Origin: Cordilura impudica
Lineage: Eukaryota; Arthropoda; Insecta; Diptera; Scathophagidae
Reading direction: 5' to 3'
Length of the DNA stretch: 64,000 nucleotides
NCBI GenBank assembly: GCA_963682025.1
Contig: OY821517.1
Span: forward strand, 22,692,482 to 22,756,481
The notes beneath the pieces were generated by a model, which had not been told where the DNA came from, did not search any database, and was given only the letters and a program-made list of their open reading frames with translations. Each line of letters starts with the position of its first letter. Position 1 is the stretch's first letter. This document shows, in pieces, positions 10,801 to 21,804 of the stretch. The position numbers were made by a program, and so were the translations under genes.

Positions 10801-12167
10801 CATGAACAATTCTCAAAAGTACTAATTATATTAAATCTATTCTTTTTTAAATTTATTGGATTCAATTTAATAGTGATTATACAGATATGAAATATTTATT
10901 TGTAAAGATATCGCCGAGACCATTGCATCTGACGGCAAAACAAACATATATATTTGTAGAATATCAACTTTGCTATAATTGAAAAAAAAATTTAAGGAAA
11001 ATTTTAAAATATGAATATTTGTTTACATTAATTACTAAACATAACTCTTTGTCGCACCTATTTTAAATCTATTAATAATACAGATTTACATTATTCATAA
11101 TTGATAAATAATAATCCTACAATTTATGTCACAAATAAAATTTGTAAATTCTAAACACAATTTCCACCCCAACAACAACGTTTAAATTAATCAACAATTA
11201 AATTATAACCATAAAAATTCCCATTTAACAACTTGTTTAAAACACATTATTCAATTTCAAAATATGTTCGCCGATATGTTCATACAATTAAAAATTTTCG
11301 ATTCGTTTTTACCCTAAAAATCCATCAACAAACAGCATGGATATGAAAATAATTGCATTAGCTCCAAAACAACAACAACAATTCACAGCATCATTCGCAC
11401 CTAATAATCATAATGTTTACATGACACTCTCTCTTTCTCTTGTTTTCGATGTGATATTCACAATAGCTCAGGGGCAGTTTATAGTGCAGTGTTTATGTTT
11501 ATCAACGACATTTAAAAAAAAACCAACAACAACGAAATATTCATATGAATGTTTATAAAGTTAAAATTTTCAATAGAATTTTACATACAAATAATTCAAT
11601 ACATCGAAGTAATAATAAACATATGCCGCCCTTTTTCTCCAGTGTACCTACATGGCAGCACATAGCATCAATAATGTTAAAGGGTTGTATGTCGGTCGCT
11701 TGTTGTGGAATTGATTTTATTTAATTTGAGAAACAATATATTCATACGTTGTACTATAAACATACTATAAGCATAGTTTTTATTTATTATTTTAAAGATT
11801 TTTTCTTGTATTATCTTAATATTAAAATTTTTCTATATAAATTCTAAATCTATGTCATCTCAAATTTGTATTGTATTTATTTAAACATGAAATTGTTGGT
11901 TTTACTTTAAAAACCAAAACATTTCGTTATGGCAGATATCACACTCGATATTATAACAAGGTATCATTTAGTGGTTCTGTTTTAAACGCATAAACGTACA
12001 AAGGTACAGTTGTGTTCACTGAACTAGAAGTATTCGAAATATTTGGAAATATTTTTAATTCATCAAAAAACCTTAGTATTATTTATTATAACTGGCTTAA
12101 TTAAATACTTATTTTCTCAATAATTCTGAGGTACGTTATGTTTATTAACAATACATCTACTTTAAAA
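10801..12167. other. gene-free AT-rich interval
   Basis: Short CAA-rich and AT-rich sequence. The 73-codon frame at 11337-11558 shows no domain. Nothing else was recognised. Confidence 0.4.
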
Positions 12168-13011
12168 TCTATAATATTAATAGACAAGGCGATTTCTTGT
12201 GACTGATGGTTTGTTTTACCGTTTTATCCCGATTTTGACCAAACGTATATTATTTAAAAGGTATTTCTTTTCAGCCGATTTGCAGATTTACAGATTTTTA
12301 AATTTGGTTCTTCATTTTGAGTAAATTGCATTTAAAGTTGCTACTAACACATACATTAAATTACACTGTGGAACAAATTCAGGTTAGCAAAAGTTAGGTC
12401 GATTCTGAGAGTGAGGGGTGTAGAAACAGAGAAGCATATTATAGATCAAACAGAAAGCAAAAAAGACTTAGTTTTGTGGAAAATATTTTCAAAAAGCATG
12501 AAAAAAAAATAATTTTTCCAACATTTTGCTTCATAAGCACCACAAAAATTTTCTAAATCAATTTTTTAGAAAATTTTGGTTGTTGCACAGGTCTCTAGCA
12601 ATAATTTGGCTTTTACAGATTGAAAAAATATCAATTAGCCGACGAGTTATAGCCAAAAAACCATATAAACAATATGCTGAAAATCGGCATTTAACTGCAA
12701 AGTTCGAAGGTCGATTAAAAAAAAATTCGAACTCACATAAACAAACGCCGCGATACGGATCTTCTAATTTAGCCTCTATTTTAACCCCTCACTCTCAGAA
12801 TCGACCTAACTTATGCTAACCTGAATTTGTTCCACAGTGTTATACAATGCTATGTGTGTTGTTATTAAATTTGTAATAAAAATGAGTTTGTTTTTTGTGT
12901 TGATTAGTGAATCGGCTATAATTGATTAGCATACTTTTAGGGTCTTTATTTAATGAAAAAATAAAATTTCCTAGAATTTGCGCTCGAATTTCGAGGGCTG
13001 GAATCTGCTAG
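12168..13011 (+). mobile_element. non-autonomous Helitron, full length, with nested MITE
   Basis: The 5' end is TCTATAATATTAATAG. The 3' end is CGCTCGAATTTCGAGGGC, a near-palindromic hairpin, then TGGAATCTGCTAG. The flanks are A on the left and T on the right, as expected for Helitron insertion between A and T. Removing the 476-bp MITE at 12364-12839 leaves about 365 bp, matching the 352-354-bp copies at 34488 and 37014. There is no Rep or helicase sequence, so the element needs a helper. Confidence 0.88.
12364..12839. mobile_element. TIR element (family C MITE), complete, nested in the Helitron
   Basis: The terminal inverted repeats are about 55 bp. Left is CACTGTGGAACAAATTCAGG...GTCGATTCTGAGAGTGAGG; right is the complement ending CCACAGTG. 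The element is flanked on both sides by TTA (12361-12363 and 12840-12842), a 3-bp target duplication as in PIF/Harbinger elements (class is inference). The interior matches 61028-61448. The 97-codon frame inside is not conserved as a protein. Confidence 0.85.
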
Positions 13012-13085
13012 TTATATTTTTGAAATCAAAAGGTATCAAAAAGAAAACATAAAATTCAATTTGAAATAAAAAAAAAATTAAAATA

Positions 13086-13172
13086 AACCGACTATACGAT
13101 ACTCTATACCATGCTTTTAGGGACAATATGTTATAACTAATTGGATATAGAAAATAAGAATAAACCAAATTT
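13086..13172 (+). repeat. family A fragment (palindromic end side only)
   Basis: ACCGACTATACGATACTCTATACCATGC through ATAGAAAATAAGAATAAACCAAAT matches positions about 25-115 of family A. It stops at a T16 run beside the relic at 13190. Confidence 0.65.
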
Positions 13173-13187
13173 TTTTTTTTTTTTTGT

Positions 13188-13490
13188 CAGTACTGCCCAT
13201 ATAATACTTCCCGGAACGTTGATCTAAAAGAAATTTTTGATCTTCTTTTATTGTTATGAAATTCATAGCGTCATGATGAGATATGTCAAAAAAAATATTG
13301 ATTTGTTCAGTAAATTTATTTTCTTTGAAAGCTGGTGCCGAACTTTCACTTTTCTTATGTTTGCACAAATTGCGATATTTTTTTAGTAACACCTTAAACT
13401 TTCGGTTAATACTTCGATGTTCTGATGTAGGCACTCTTGCTTAACACCATATTTCACAAATATCTGATATTACAAATTTAGCAACTTTTT
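13188..13490 (-). pseudogene. relic of an uncharacterised insect multi-copy protein (FDISH-DA domain)
   Basis: The minus strand reads KVAKFVISDICEIW, an in-frame stop, then ARVPTSEHRSINRKFKVLL, a basic stretch, and FFDISHHDAMNFITIKED followed by QKFLLDQRSGKYYMGS. The pattern (ARxPT...FDI.H.DA...I..ED..FL..QR) resembles uncharacterised multi-copy arthropod proteins I have seen. I know no function and give none. The frame runs directly into A16 on the minus strand (13172-13187), so the copy ends there. This may be a retrocopy tail or simply an A-rich junction with the family A fragment. One stop is visible, the N-terminus is missing, and there is no recognisable promoter. Confidence 0.45.
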
Positions 13491-13822
13491 TTTAATGGTT
13501 TGTACCTTTATGATAATAAAAATATAATCGTAAAGCCTCCAGACTTGTTGATAGCACACAACCACCGAAACTTTTAATGGGTGATCCAATTATATGTGAG
13601 CTTCTCCGAGAAAAGAGACCTAGTGTGTTCAAAAACGGGTTTGGACTTAAGAGTGGATTCTGGTACCCAAAAGGGTGTAGAATAAGATGAAATAAGTTAG
13701 ATTTCTGATAAAAATTTATTTACCCCATAAAAACGTACAAACGAACTTGGAAAATCGATAAAAATGAGGAAAACATTAAAATTTTATTTCTATTGATTTT
13801 TTGGTTTTAAATTGTTTTTTCG

Positions 13823-14420
13823 TCAGGCTTCGATTTTTTTTTGGATTATTGACTTTTTTTTCGGTGTTTCGAGATCTGGTACTTCGATTTTCTTCCGTTT
13901 GACAATTTCAGTTTTTTCTATTTTCGGCGCTTTGACTTCAGCTTTCTTTTTCTCGTGATCCGGTGCTTCGATTTTTTTTTTCTTGCTGCCAGATTCAGAT
14001 TTATTTTTCGATTTTTTTTTCGCTTTGGGTTCACTCGGTTTAGGAGCTACAAAATCCCGTTTCTGTGAATCAATACATTAGACCCTGACATTCTCATACA
14101 AATACCATTTGCGATCTAACGATAAATCGCTTGGTGCAATGAGCGGAGGTTATTCGTTTGGTAGCTCAGCCGTTAATCACAGATAAAATCTTTCTTCTTC
14201 CGAGTCCACTAGTTTTTTACATACAATTTCGTTTTTTTTTTCAAGTCAAAGTGGTGGTACTTGGTAATACCTAAAATGCAAATGTTTACAAAATTAATTG
14301 AAATGAATTTGAAAAACTAAAATCACAAAATCGCGAGAGTTTACCTGGTAATTTTTGTAAAATCCTTCGAAATGAGTATCCCATATTATGCAATATTGTT
14401 TTTATGCGTTTTCCAGCCAT
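13823..14420 (-). pseudogene. relic of a Lys-rich uncharacterised protein gene with a probable intron
   Basis: ATG at 14420 opens MAGKRIKTILHNMGYSFRRI, followed by LQKLPG. A GTAAAC...TTTTAG intron of 72 bp (14344 down to 14273) separates this from exon 2, which continues in phase as ITKYHHFDLKKKNEIVCKKL and VDSEEERFYL. The same frame, crossed by three stops, then gives LPNE, PPLIAPSDLSLDRKWYLYEN, RDFVAPKPSEPKAKKK and a long Lys/Glu/Pro tail ending at TGA 13823-13825. Continuity of one frame for some 175 codons, with an in-phase intron, argues for a dead gene rather than chance. The RKWYLYxxxR and PKP motifs resemble uncharacterised multi-copy insect proteins. The Lys-rich tail is nuclear-protein-like, but no function can be claimed. 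Confidence 0.5.
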
Positions 14421-14724
14421 TATAATCACAATTATTTTAGCACATCTTATACAACACAAACATTCGAATTTACACTATTGGGCCTAAATTTCCAAGATGC
14501 TACCGAATTTTCTTATACGCGTTTCAATCACTCCCGATTTTTAATAATAATAATAGTAATTCGTCGACACTCCGTTTGCTTTATGTTTATGAAACTGAAC
14601 TCCACAATTGCAGCGCTCGTATATATAACATTTCTCGTTCAGCAGTTAAGTTCACTTTCGGGGAAAACCCAAATTTCACCAAAAGGCCATCATTGCCACT
14701 TATAAACTTATGTAAAGAAATAAA
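14421..14724. other. unassigned interval upstream of the Lys-rich relic
   Basis: Plus-strand frames of 105 and 100 codons cross here, but they overlap the minus-strand relic or AT-rich DNA and show no domain. No TATA or initiator could be assigned. Confidence 0.3.
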
Positions 14725-15049
14725 TAATAATAAATATTTCCTGTACAATGAAAAAATATATTTTGTGAAAATTTTTATATATTTTTTTTTTAATTCCGTT
14801 GTTACTTATTGCAAAAATTTTTTGTCGACTTTATTTATTAAAAAAAAATCAGGTAAGAATTGTTTTTATAATTTGTGACTTTTATCCTGGTTTCTTCAAG
14901 TCTCCAATTTGCTCAAAAGTTACCAACACCAATATAAGGCGATCAGCAAATTAAATTTTTGCATTTTCGACTAAATTTTAGAATTTAGAGAATTTTTTTT
15001 ATTTTTTAACCCCTCGTCCCTTTAACGAACATTCCTATCCATAAAAAAA
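14725..15049 (+). repeat. family D repeat, copy 1
   Basis: Shares with 17757-17966 the words AAATATTTCCTGTACAATG, TCCGTTGTTACTTATTGC, GCATTTTCGACTAAATTTTA and AACCCCTCGTC(C/G)CTTTAACG in the same order and orientation. This copy carries about 90 extra bp (14826-14957). It is followed directly by a family A copy. Confidence 0.65.
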
Positions 15050-15839
15050 ACAAGTGAGAAAATTATAATCGGCCCAGACCGATTTTACGATACCCTATAC
15101 CATGGATATAGAAATAAGCATAATAAGCATATAGAATAAGCATAGAAAATAAGCATAAACCAAATTTTAGTGGCATTGTCATTATTTTTTTGGCTGCAGA
15201 TATGAAAAAGTTCATATCGGGTGCTATATTTATATGTGGACTAGGTCAAAAAAGGACCGATCCTGACCATATTCGGTAAAGTCACTTATATTTTCAAAAA
15301 ATAAATAAAAAACCAAGTTTGAGAAAAATCTGTGCAATATATTTGTTTTTTGATAGATTTAATTGAAAATCGGGAAGCAGCTTCATATGGGGGCTATGAC
15401 AAAGAATTGCTTGTTTTTGGACAAATGATTAATAGATAGAAATGATAAATAAACACACACAAACCCATTTTGACGGAGATCTATGTGATAATTTGGATCT
15501 TATGGCAATTTAAATCGATTTCATAGGGGTCATTTGTAAGGGGACTAGGCCCGAACATGGACCGACTTTCACCAATTTTTATAGCGTTCATCCTATGGCA
15601 GACAAAAGCTTATATACCAAATTTCATTAAAATATATTCATATTTGCGACCTGTAGTTTGATTACAAAGTTTACATGGACACACCGACAGACAGATGGAC
15701 GGAAGGACATCGCTAAATTGACTCAGAAAGTGATTCTGAGTCGATCGGTATAACAAAAGATGGGTCTAGGTCAAATATTTTTGGTAGTTACAAACAACAG
15801 CACAAAGTCATTATACCCAGACCACATAGTGGTATAGGT
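15050..15839 (+). repeat. family A repeat, full-length copy
   Basis: Starts CAAGTGAGAAAATTATAATC and ends CCACATAGTGGTATAGG. The palindrome is damaged (CGGCCCAGACCGA). It has a small internal duplication, AAGCATAATAAGCATATAG, near 15116. Other landmarks match the 2241 copy. Confidence 0.85.
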
Positions 15840-15989
15840 ATCAAATTTTGAAAAGAATATTGATTTTATGTTTCAATGAATTTGGATAATATTTATTATA
15901 TATTATTTACTATTAACACGTAAAATTAAAAATATCAGGTTATTACATAAAAATCATAAAATCTTAAAAACCGATGAACTCATAAATTT

Positions 15990-16740
15990 ATGTTCGGTTG
16001 TTTGCTCCCTTTACTTTCTTGCATTGTGGTTCGCCTTCTTGTTCAGCGTCTGTACCGGATGTGGATCTGTCTTCGTTGAGTGCGAAGTACCGTTGGAATG
16101 GCAGTTGTCGTCTTCGATATTCGGTGACTTTGATAATAGGCTCCAAATGGTTGCCTTCTTTCAAAAGCAGGGCAATTTTTCTGCTTCACGTTGATACAAG
16201 TTTAATTCTGCAACAATCTTGTCCATTCTTGCTTGTGATATTGGAATTATTTTGTTCGTCAGGCCGGCTTCTGGTATTGGTTCATAGGTGGAATCCGATT
16301 GATCCGTTGTTGCAATAGAAGAATAAGTTTTTCTGTCAGGACTTGGAAGCGGTGGAATTGGTATATCATCCGAATGCGGAAGAGGGGTTTGTGCACTTTT
16401 AACAGAGATGTAAACTCTTTGTTTAAGGCCTTCACTACTTACTCCATGTATTTTGTTTGCACAAGCATAACAGTTGACGGAATTGTGCTATCCTGGATCA
16501 GTCCAAATCATCGGTACACCAAAAGAAAGTTAACCGCATTTCCCTTGGATCCATATGTTAAGAGCATTGTAGCACGTTTTACAAATTTTGTCTGGAGCCC
16601 CCGAAATGCCGCGAATTATTTCGGAATCAAAATAAAGTTTAAAAGCACGCTCCACTTGCTCATTGAGTAATGCAGTATTTATTGAAAAAGCTCTTTTTCA
16701 CAAAGGTAACAAAATAAATTGAGATTTTCTGGGCACTGCA
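15990..16740 (-). pseudogene. N-terminal part of an uncharacterised arthropod multi-copy protein (Cys-rich), relic
   Basis: The minus strand encodes FCYLCEKELF, a frameshift, SINTALLNEQVERAFKLYF, then APDKICKTCYNALNIWIQGK. An in-frame stop follows, then SFGVPMIWTDPG, another stop, HNSVNCYACANKIHG and SDDIPIPPLPSPDRK. Downstream are SQARMDKIVAELNLYQREAE, a frameshift, ALLLKEGNHLEPIIKVTEY and RRRQLPFQRYFALNEDR. The Cys pairs (CxxC, CxxC, CxxC) suggest metal binding. The pattern PMxWxxP..H...CYxC is one I recall from a large uncharacterised arthropod family; I know no function or accepted name. Two stops and at least two frameshifts make it dead. A C-terminal portion of the same family lies at 60185-60830 on the opposite strand. 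Confidence 0.65.
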
Positions 16741-17756
16741 ATCATTTCCATTTTATACTATTATTACTTTTTCTTCACTTTAAAAAACAGTAATTTTCAC
16801 GTTCTAGACACTTGCTGAATGACACCTATATGTACCTATATATACTACGTTTATTTCCATATTTAACTGACAGGTACTTATGAATGGACGCATCTGTTAA
16901 GGGAGCATATTTACCGAATGAGCCTTCTAAAACCAGGGCTCACACAAATTCGTTTCAAATTTTTTATAATTTTCCAAATAATGAGCACTCATAATGTGGG
17001 TGGAATTTCTGTAAAAAAAAATAATCCCTTACAAGTAGGCAACGGAAAACCCCACATCAATAAAAAGTGCACTTTCCTTTCTTCCATTTAATTGTCTGTG
17101 CAAGGAGTAGATATCATGAAGGAAGAAGAAGAGAAATTCAGCGTCAGCGCACACTTATGCCCGTTTTTTTGTTTGTTACCGCAAACATAAAAATGAAATA
17201 ACCTTTTGTTTATTACTTTTTTTAATTCTGAGAATCATAAAATTCAACGTTTTTTTTTCAATGAGAAGCCTTTATTTCAAAAAGAGATAGATACCTTCAC
17301 TTAATTGTGAATAAAAGCGAAATACGTCCATCGATTTTCAAGATCCATGTCTCATTTTGACACAGGACACTTTTTCCCGTTTTGGATTTTGCATGATTTT
17401 TAAAAATACAAAATTTTAATTTTTTAGGCAAAAAATTATTTTTTTTCTTCATAAATGTATTAATAACTGCGAAACTGTTGATTGTGTTGAGAAATGGTAT
17501 AGAAGTAGATTAAAGCTATTGTAATTCTTAATTTTTGTAAATTTGTTTCAGCAAAATCGGACTAGTGGTTCTCGAGTTATGTCAAACAAAAGACCCCAAA
17601 CCGTGACAAATTTACCTATATGATACTTACTAAGTACAGATCGATATACCTCGATTCCTAGACGTGACCTAGCGAAACACCGGGACACGTATAACTTTTT
17701 TTACCGATATAACTGTCCCCGTTGGTTTCATCCCATCCCGATTTTGGCTGTCGCAC
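16741..17756. other. gene-free interval
   Basis: AT-rich sequence with no readable domain on either strand. Short purine-rich patches (17105-17140) and T runs only. Confidence 0.4.
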
Positions 17757-17966
17757 AGTGTAATAACAAATATTTCCTGTACAATGAAAAAATTTATTTC
17801 GTGAAGTTCGTTGCCTGAAAATTTCAATAATTTTGTTATTTTTTTCAGTCCGTTGTTACTTATTGCAAAAATTTTTTGCAGATTTTTGCATTTTCGACTA
17901 AATTTTAGAATTTAGAGAATTTTTTTTTATTTTTAAACCCCTCGTCGCTTTAACGAACAATCCTAT
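17757..17966 (+). repeat. family D repeat, copy 2
   Basis: Second copy of the sequence at 14725-15049, same orientation, also followed by a family A copy after about 70 bp. It is shorter internally, joining TATTGCAAAAATTTTTTGCAG to GCATTTTCGACTAAATTTTA directly. Confidence 0.65.
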
Positions 17967-18037
17967 CCATTAAAAAAAATCCTACATATCGAGATTTTTC
18001 CACATTGTGTTAACAATGGATATTGCTGTAAAAAAAA

Positions 18038-18825
18038 ACAAGTAAGAAAATTATAGTCGGTCTAGACCGACCATATGATACCCTATACCATGCGTTTAGA
18101 GACCCTATCTCATAGGCCCAACTAACTGGACATAGAAAATAAGCATAAACCAAATTTGAGTTGGATTTTTATAAATTTTTTTGGCTGCAGATATGAAAAA
18201 GTTCATTTCGGATACTATATATATATGGGGACTAGGTCGAAAAATGGACCGATCCTGACCATATTTGGTTAAATCACTTATATTTTGAATAAATATATAC
18301 AAACCAAATTTGAGAAAAATCTGTAAAATATTTTTGTTTTTTGATAGATTTAAGTGTAGATCGGGAAGCAGCTCTATATGGGGCCTATGACTAAGAATTG
18401 GCCTATAGGGATTTTATTTGGACTACTGATTAATGGATATAATAAATACATACAAACCCAATTTGACTGAGATCTATATGATAATTTGGATCTTATGGCA
18501 ATTTATGTTGATTTCATAGGGGTCATTTGTATGGGGACTAGGTCTGAACATGGACCGAATTTCACCACTTTCAATAGCGTTCATCCTATGACCGATAAAA
18601 GCTTATATGCCACATTTCATCAAAATATATTCATATTTGCGACCTGTAGTTTGATTACAAAGTTTACATGGATACACAGACGGACGGACGGACGGCCGGA
18701 CAGACGGACGGACATCGCTAAATCGACTCAGAAAGTGATACTGATAAAAGATGGGTGTATGTCAAGTATTTTCGGTAGTTACAAACAGCAATACAAAGTC
18801 ATTATACCCAAACCACATAGTAGTA
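18038..18825 (+). repeat. family A repeat, near full length
   Basis: Starts ACAAGTAAGAAAATTATAGTC, with the palindrome present as GTCGGTCTAGACCGAC. It ends ACCACATAGTAGTA at 18825, where a Helitron begins. The GGAC microsatellite is expanded (about 18680-18714). The subterminal hairpin is deleted on one side. Confidence 0.85.
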
Positions 18826-19165
18826 TCTATAACATTAATAGGCTAGGCGATGTCTTGTTACCGATGTTTTGTTCTACTGTCTTATCCCGATTTTGACCAA
18901 ATGTATATTGTTTGAAAAATATTTCTTTTTAGCTGTTCAGCAGATTTGCAAATTTTTAAATTTTTTACTCTATTTTGAGTAAATTGCATTTAAAGTTGCT
19001 ACAAACACATTCACAAAATTATGCATATGCTATGTGTGCGTTTATTAAATTTGTTAATGTGTTTGTTAATGAGTTTGGCATCTTCATTCACAATAATAAT
19101 AAACCAAAAAAGTGTTGGTTTGTTAATCGGCTAAGTTGAGACATAAGTTGCCTGCAATTCTATTT
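18826..19165 (+). mobile_element. non-autonomous Helitron, 3' end lost
   Basis: Starts TCTATAACATTAATAGGCTAGG immediately after the final A of the family A copy. Body words (TCCCGATTTTGACCAAA, GAGTAAATTGCATTTAAAG, CTATGTGTG, TTGTTAATGTGTTTG) match the 34488 copy to about 19150. The hairpin-CTAG end is absent. Confidence 0.75.
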
Positions 19166-19278
19166 TGATGATCGTCTCTGTACGTTAGAATTAATTGTTT
19201 AATTTTTGACAATTAACAGAAAAAAAAATTGGCTATGCTATTTGTTATGACCTTCCCTGATTGTGTACACATATATTT

Positions 19279-20062
19279 ATACCCTATACCACTATGTGGT
19301 TTGGGTATAATGACTTTGTGCTGCTGTTTGTAACAACCAAAAATATTTGACCTAGACCCATCTTTAACTATACCGATCGAATCAGAATCACTTTCTGAGC
19401 TGATTTAACAATGTCCGTCCGTCCGTCCGTCCGTCCGTCTGTGTGTCCATGTAAAGCTTGTAATCAAACTGCAGGTCGCAAATATGAACATATTTTGTTG
19501 AAATTTGGTATATAAGCTTTTGTCGGCCATGGGATGAACGCTGTTGAAATTGGTGATAATCGGTCCATGTTCAGACCTAGCCCCCATACAAATTACCCAT
19601 ATGAAATCGACATAACTTGCCATAAGATCCAAATTGTCATATAGATCTTACTCAAATTGGGTTTGTATGCGTTCATTACATCCACTAATGAGTAGTCCAA
19701 AAATGATCCCTTTGACCCCATATAGAGCTGCTTCCCGATCTTCACTTAAATCTATTAAAAAACAAAAATATTGCACTGATTCTTCTCAAATTTTGTTTGT
19801 ACATATTTTTGCAAAATACAAGAGACTTTACCAAACATGATCAGGATCGGTCCATTTTTGGACCTAGTCCCTTTATAGATATAGCATCCGATATGAACTT
19901 TTTCATATCTGCAGCCAAAAAAATTAATAAAAATCCCACTCAAATTTGGTTTTTGCTTATTTTCAATGTCCAGTTAGTTGGGCCTAAGAGATAGGGTTTC
20001 TAAACGCATGGTATAGGGTATCGTATAGTCGGTCTAGACCGACTATAATTTTCTTACTTGTT
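19279..20062 (-). repeat. family A repeat, full-length copy
   Basis: A reversed copy from ACCCTATACCACTATGTGGT to TATAGTCGGTCTAGACCGAC then TATAATTTTCTTACTTGT. All modules are present. It lies only ~450 bp from an oppositely oriented copy. Confidence 0.88.
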
Positions 20063-21385
20063 TTTCGTTATTTTTATGAATGAGTTTTTTAGTGAAATGA
20101 CAATTTCAGTTGTCTAATTTATGGCAATTAACAATAATATTAACAACAAAAAATATATCTCAAATAAAATGTTTAAATAAAAATGAGGTAATAACTTAAT
20201 TCACATACATACATATGTATGTATATGTTTGAATATTTATCTTACCATTACAAATTCTGAGCGTTAATTTTTCCTTTTCCACTTTCAAAATTCCCATGCA
20301 CAACAATTAATTTACGTCATGCTAAATTTTCTACACATGTTAATATTAACTAGCAATTTAACTAATTTAAATATACTTAATATTTCATGGTCCTCTCGAG
20401 GTTTAAATTCGAAACAAAATTTTACAAAAAAAAAAAGGTCAAGGTACACATCTTAATTTAAACACCCACAAATGATGACACTTGAAAACCATAAAATGTC
20501 AACATCGAAATGTACATTTTTCAAAAAAAAAAGAAAAATATATAAATTAATCCTAAAACAACATAAGATTTATTATTAAAAATCACATAGGAAAAAATCC
20601 ATATAAGAAAACATTGTTTTTCGAAATGAGTTTAAAAAAAAAGTAATAAAAAAAAATTAGAAACAGCTGTCAGAACAAATCTATAGCACAAATGCATGAA
20701 CAGCAAATGTACTTTACTACAAGTTCACTCGATGCATTCGAGTATGTATTGCAGCAATTCACTTGCAGTTTATATATATAAATATTTTTTTTTTTTTTCA
20801 AATTACTTAGCTATAGCCCTTAGAACACTTTTAAGAGACTTAGAGCTGCAATACACATACATAGATGAAGTACATTTTTAAATCAAATTATAAAAAGTGC
20901 AGTCGGTCAAGAGCACCCAGAGTTTAGCCTACACTTGACATAATTATGTCATTTAGATGACAACATAAATATTTGTACATTCTACCAAGAAATTTTCATT
21001 AAGTTGTAATTTTTGCGTTCCCTTATATTATAATTAGACAGTTGTGAAGCACCCAAGGCGTCCGTCGAAAAATTGTGATGATTCACTTGTTTAGAAAAAG
21101 CATAGTGCTCTATAACAATTTTGCTCTATGATGTTTAGTTTTCGAGATATAAACCATTATAAGTCCCCTACCAATACTTTATGGTTAATGATCTGGTAAC
21201 CCTAAAAGTATATATCGCCCATATCGTATGAGGTTTTGTGGCCAGGACTAAAATATCAACCACATTTCGAATGGGTCGTTTAAACGAGGGGTCACAACTG
21301 TAACCATTTTGTTTCTATTTTATAAAAATTCGAAAAATACCACGTAGACTTTTAAGGGATAAGCGTAAAAATTTAAAATTTTTAA
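20063..21385. other. gene-free AT-rich interval
   Basis: Contains (ACAT)n/(ATGT)n near 20205-20230 and several A and T runs. The 61-codon frame at 20696 shows no domain. Nothing else was recognised. Confidence 0.4.
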
Positions 21386-21530
21386 TGTATAATATTAATA
21401 GGTAAGGCGATTTCTCGTGACCGATGATTTGTAAAACAATTTTCTCCCGATTTTAACAAAACGTATCTTATTTGAAAGATATTTCTTTTAAGCTGTTCAC
21501 CAGATTCACAGATTTGCAACCATCTAAAAT
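21386..21530 (+). mobile_element. Helitron 5' fragment
   Basis: TATAATATTAATAGGTAAGGCGATTTCTCGTGACC followed by the TCCCGATTTTAACAAAACGTAT and TTCACCAGATTCACAGATT words. Only the first ~145 bp of the family is present. Confidence 0.65.
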
Positions 21531-21804
21531 TATACAATCCCTACAGTCAGCCTGGGACCAAGTGTCTCTATGTCAACACTTTATTCTATAGCGACAAGTG
21601 CACGGGTAGAAATTAGCTAGAGACAACAGATCTAGTATATTTGTGGTGACACTGTCAACAAATGCGTAAACAACTTGTTTTTTTATTATGCTGCGCATTC
21701 AATAGGTAGAGATTTTTTTTACCGCACAACAGTTGTTCTCAGTTGTTCTCTTCTTTTTTTTTTAAACTCTTTCTTTTAACTCATACTCTCTGTCTGTCTG
21801 CCAT

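Noticed and set aside
14725..17966. Family D copies as LTRs of a retrotransposon spanning 14.7-18.0 kb
   Set aside because: Direct repeats flank the region, but there are no TG...CA ends, primer-binding site, polypurine tract or gag/pol sequence between them. Family A and a minus-strand relic fill the space.
18486..18896. 136-codon plus-strand frame as a gene
   Set aside because: It lies inside a family A copy and reads through its GGAC microsatellite (RRTDGRPDRRTD) into a Helitron. It is repeat-derived.
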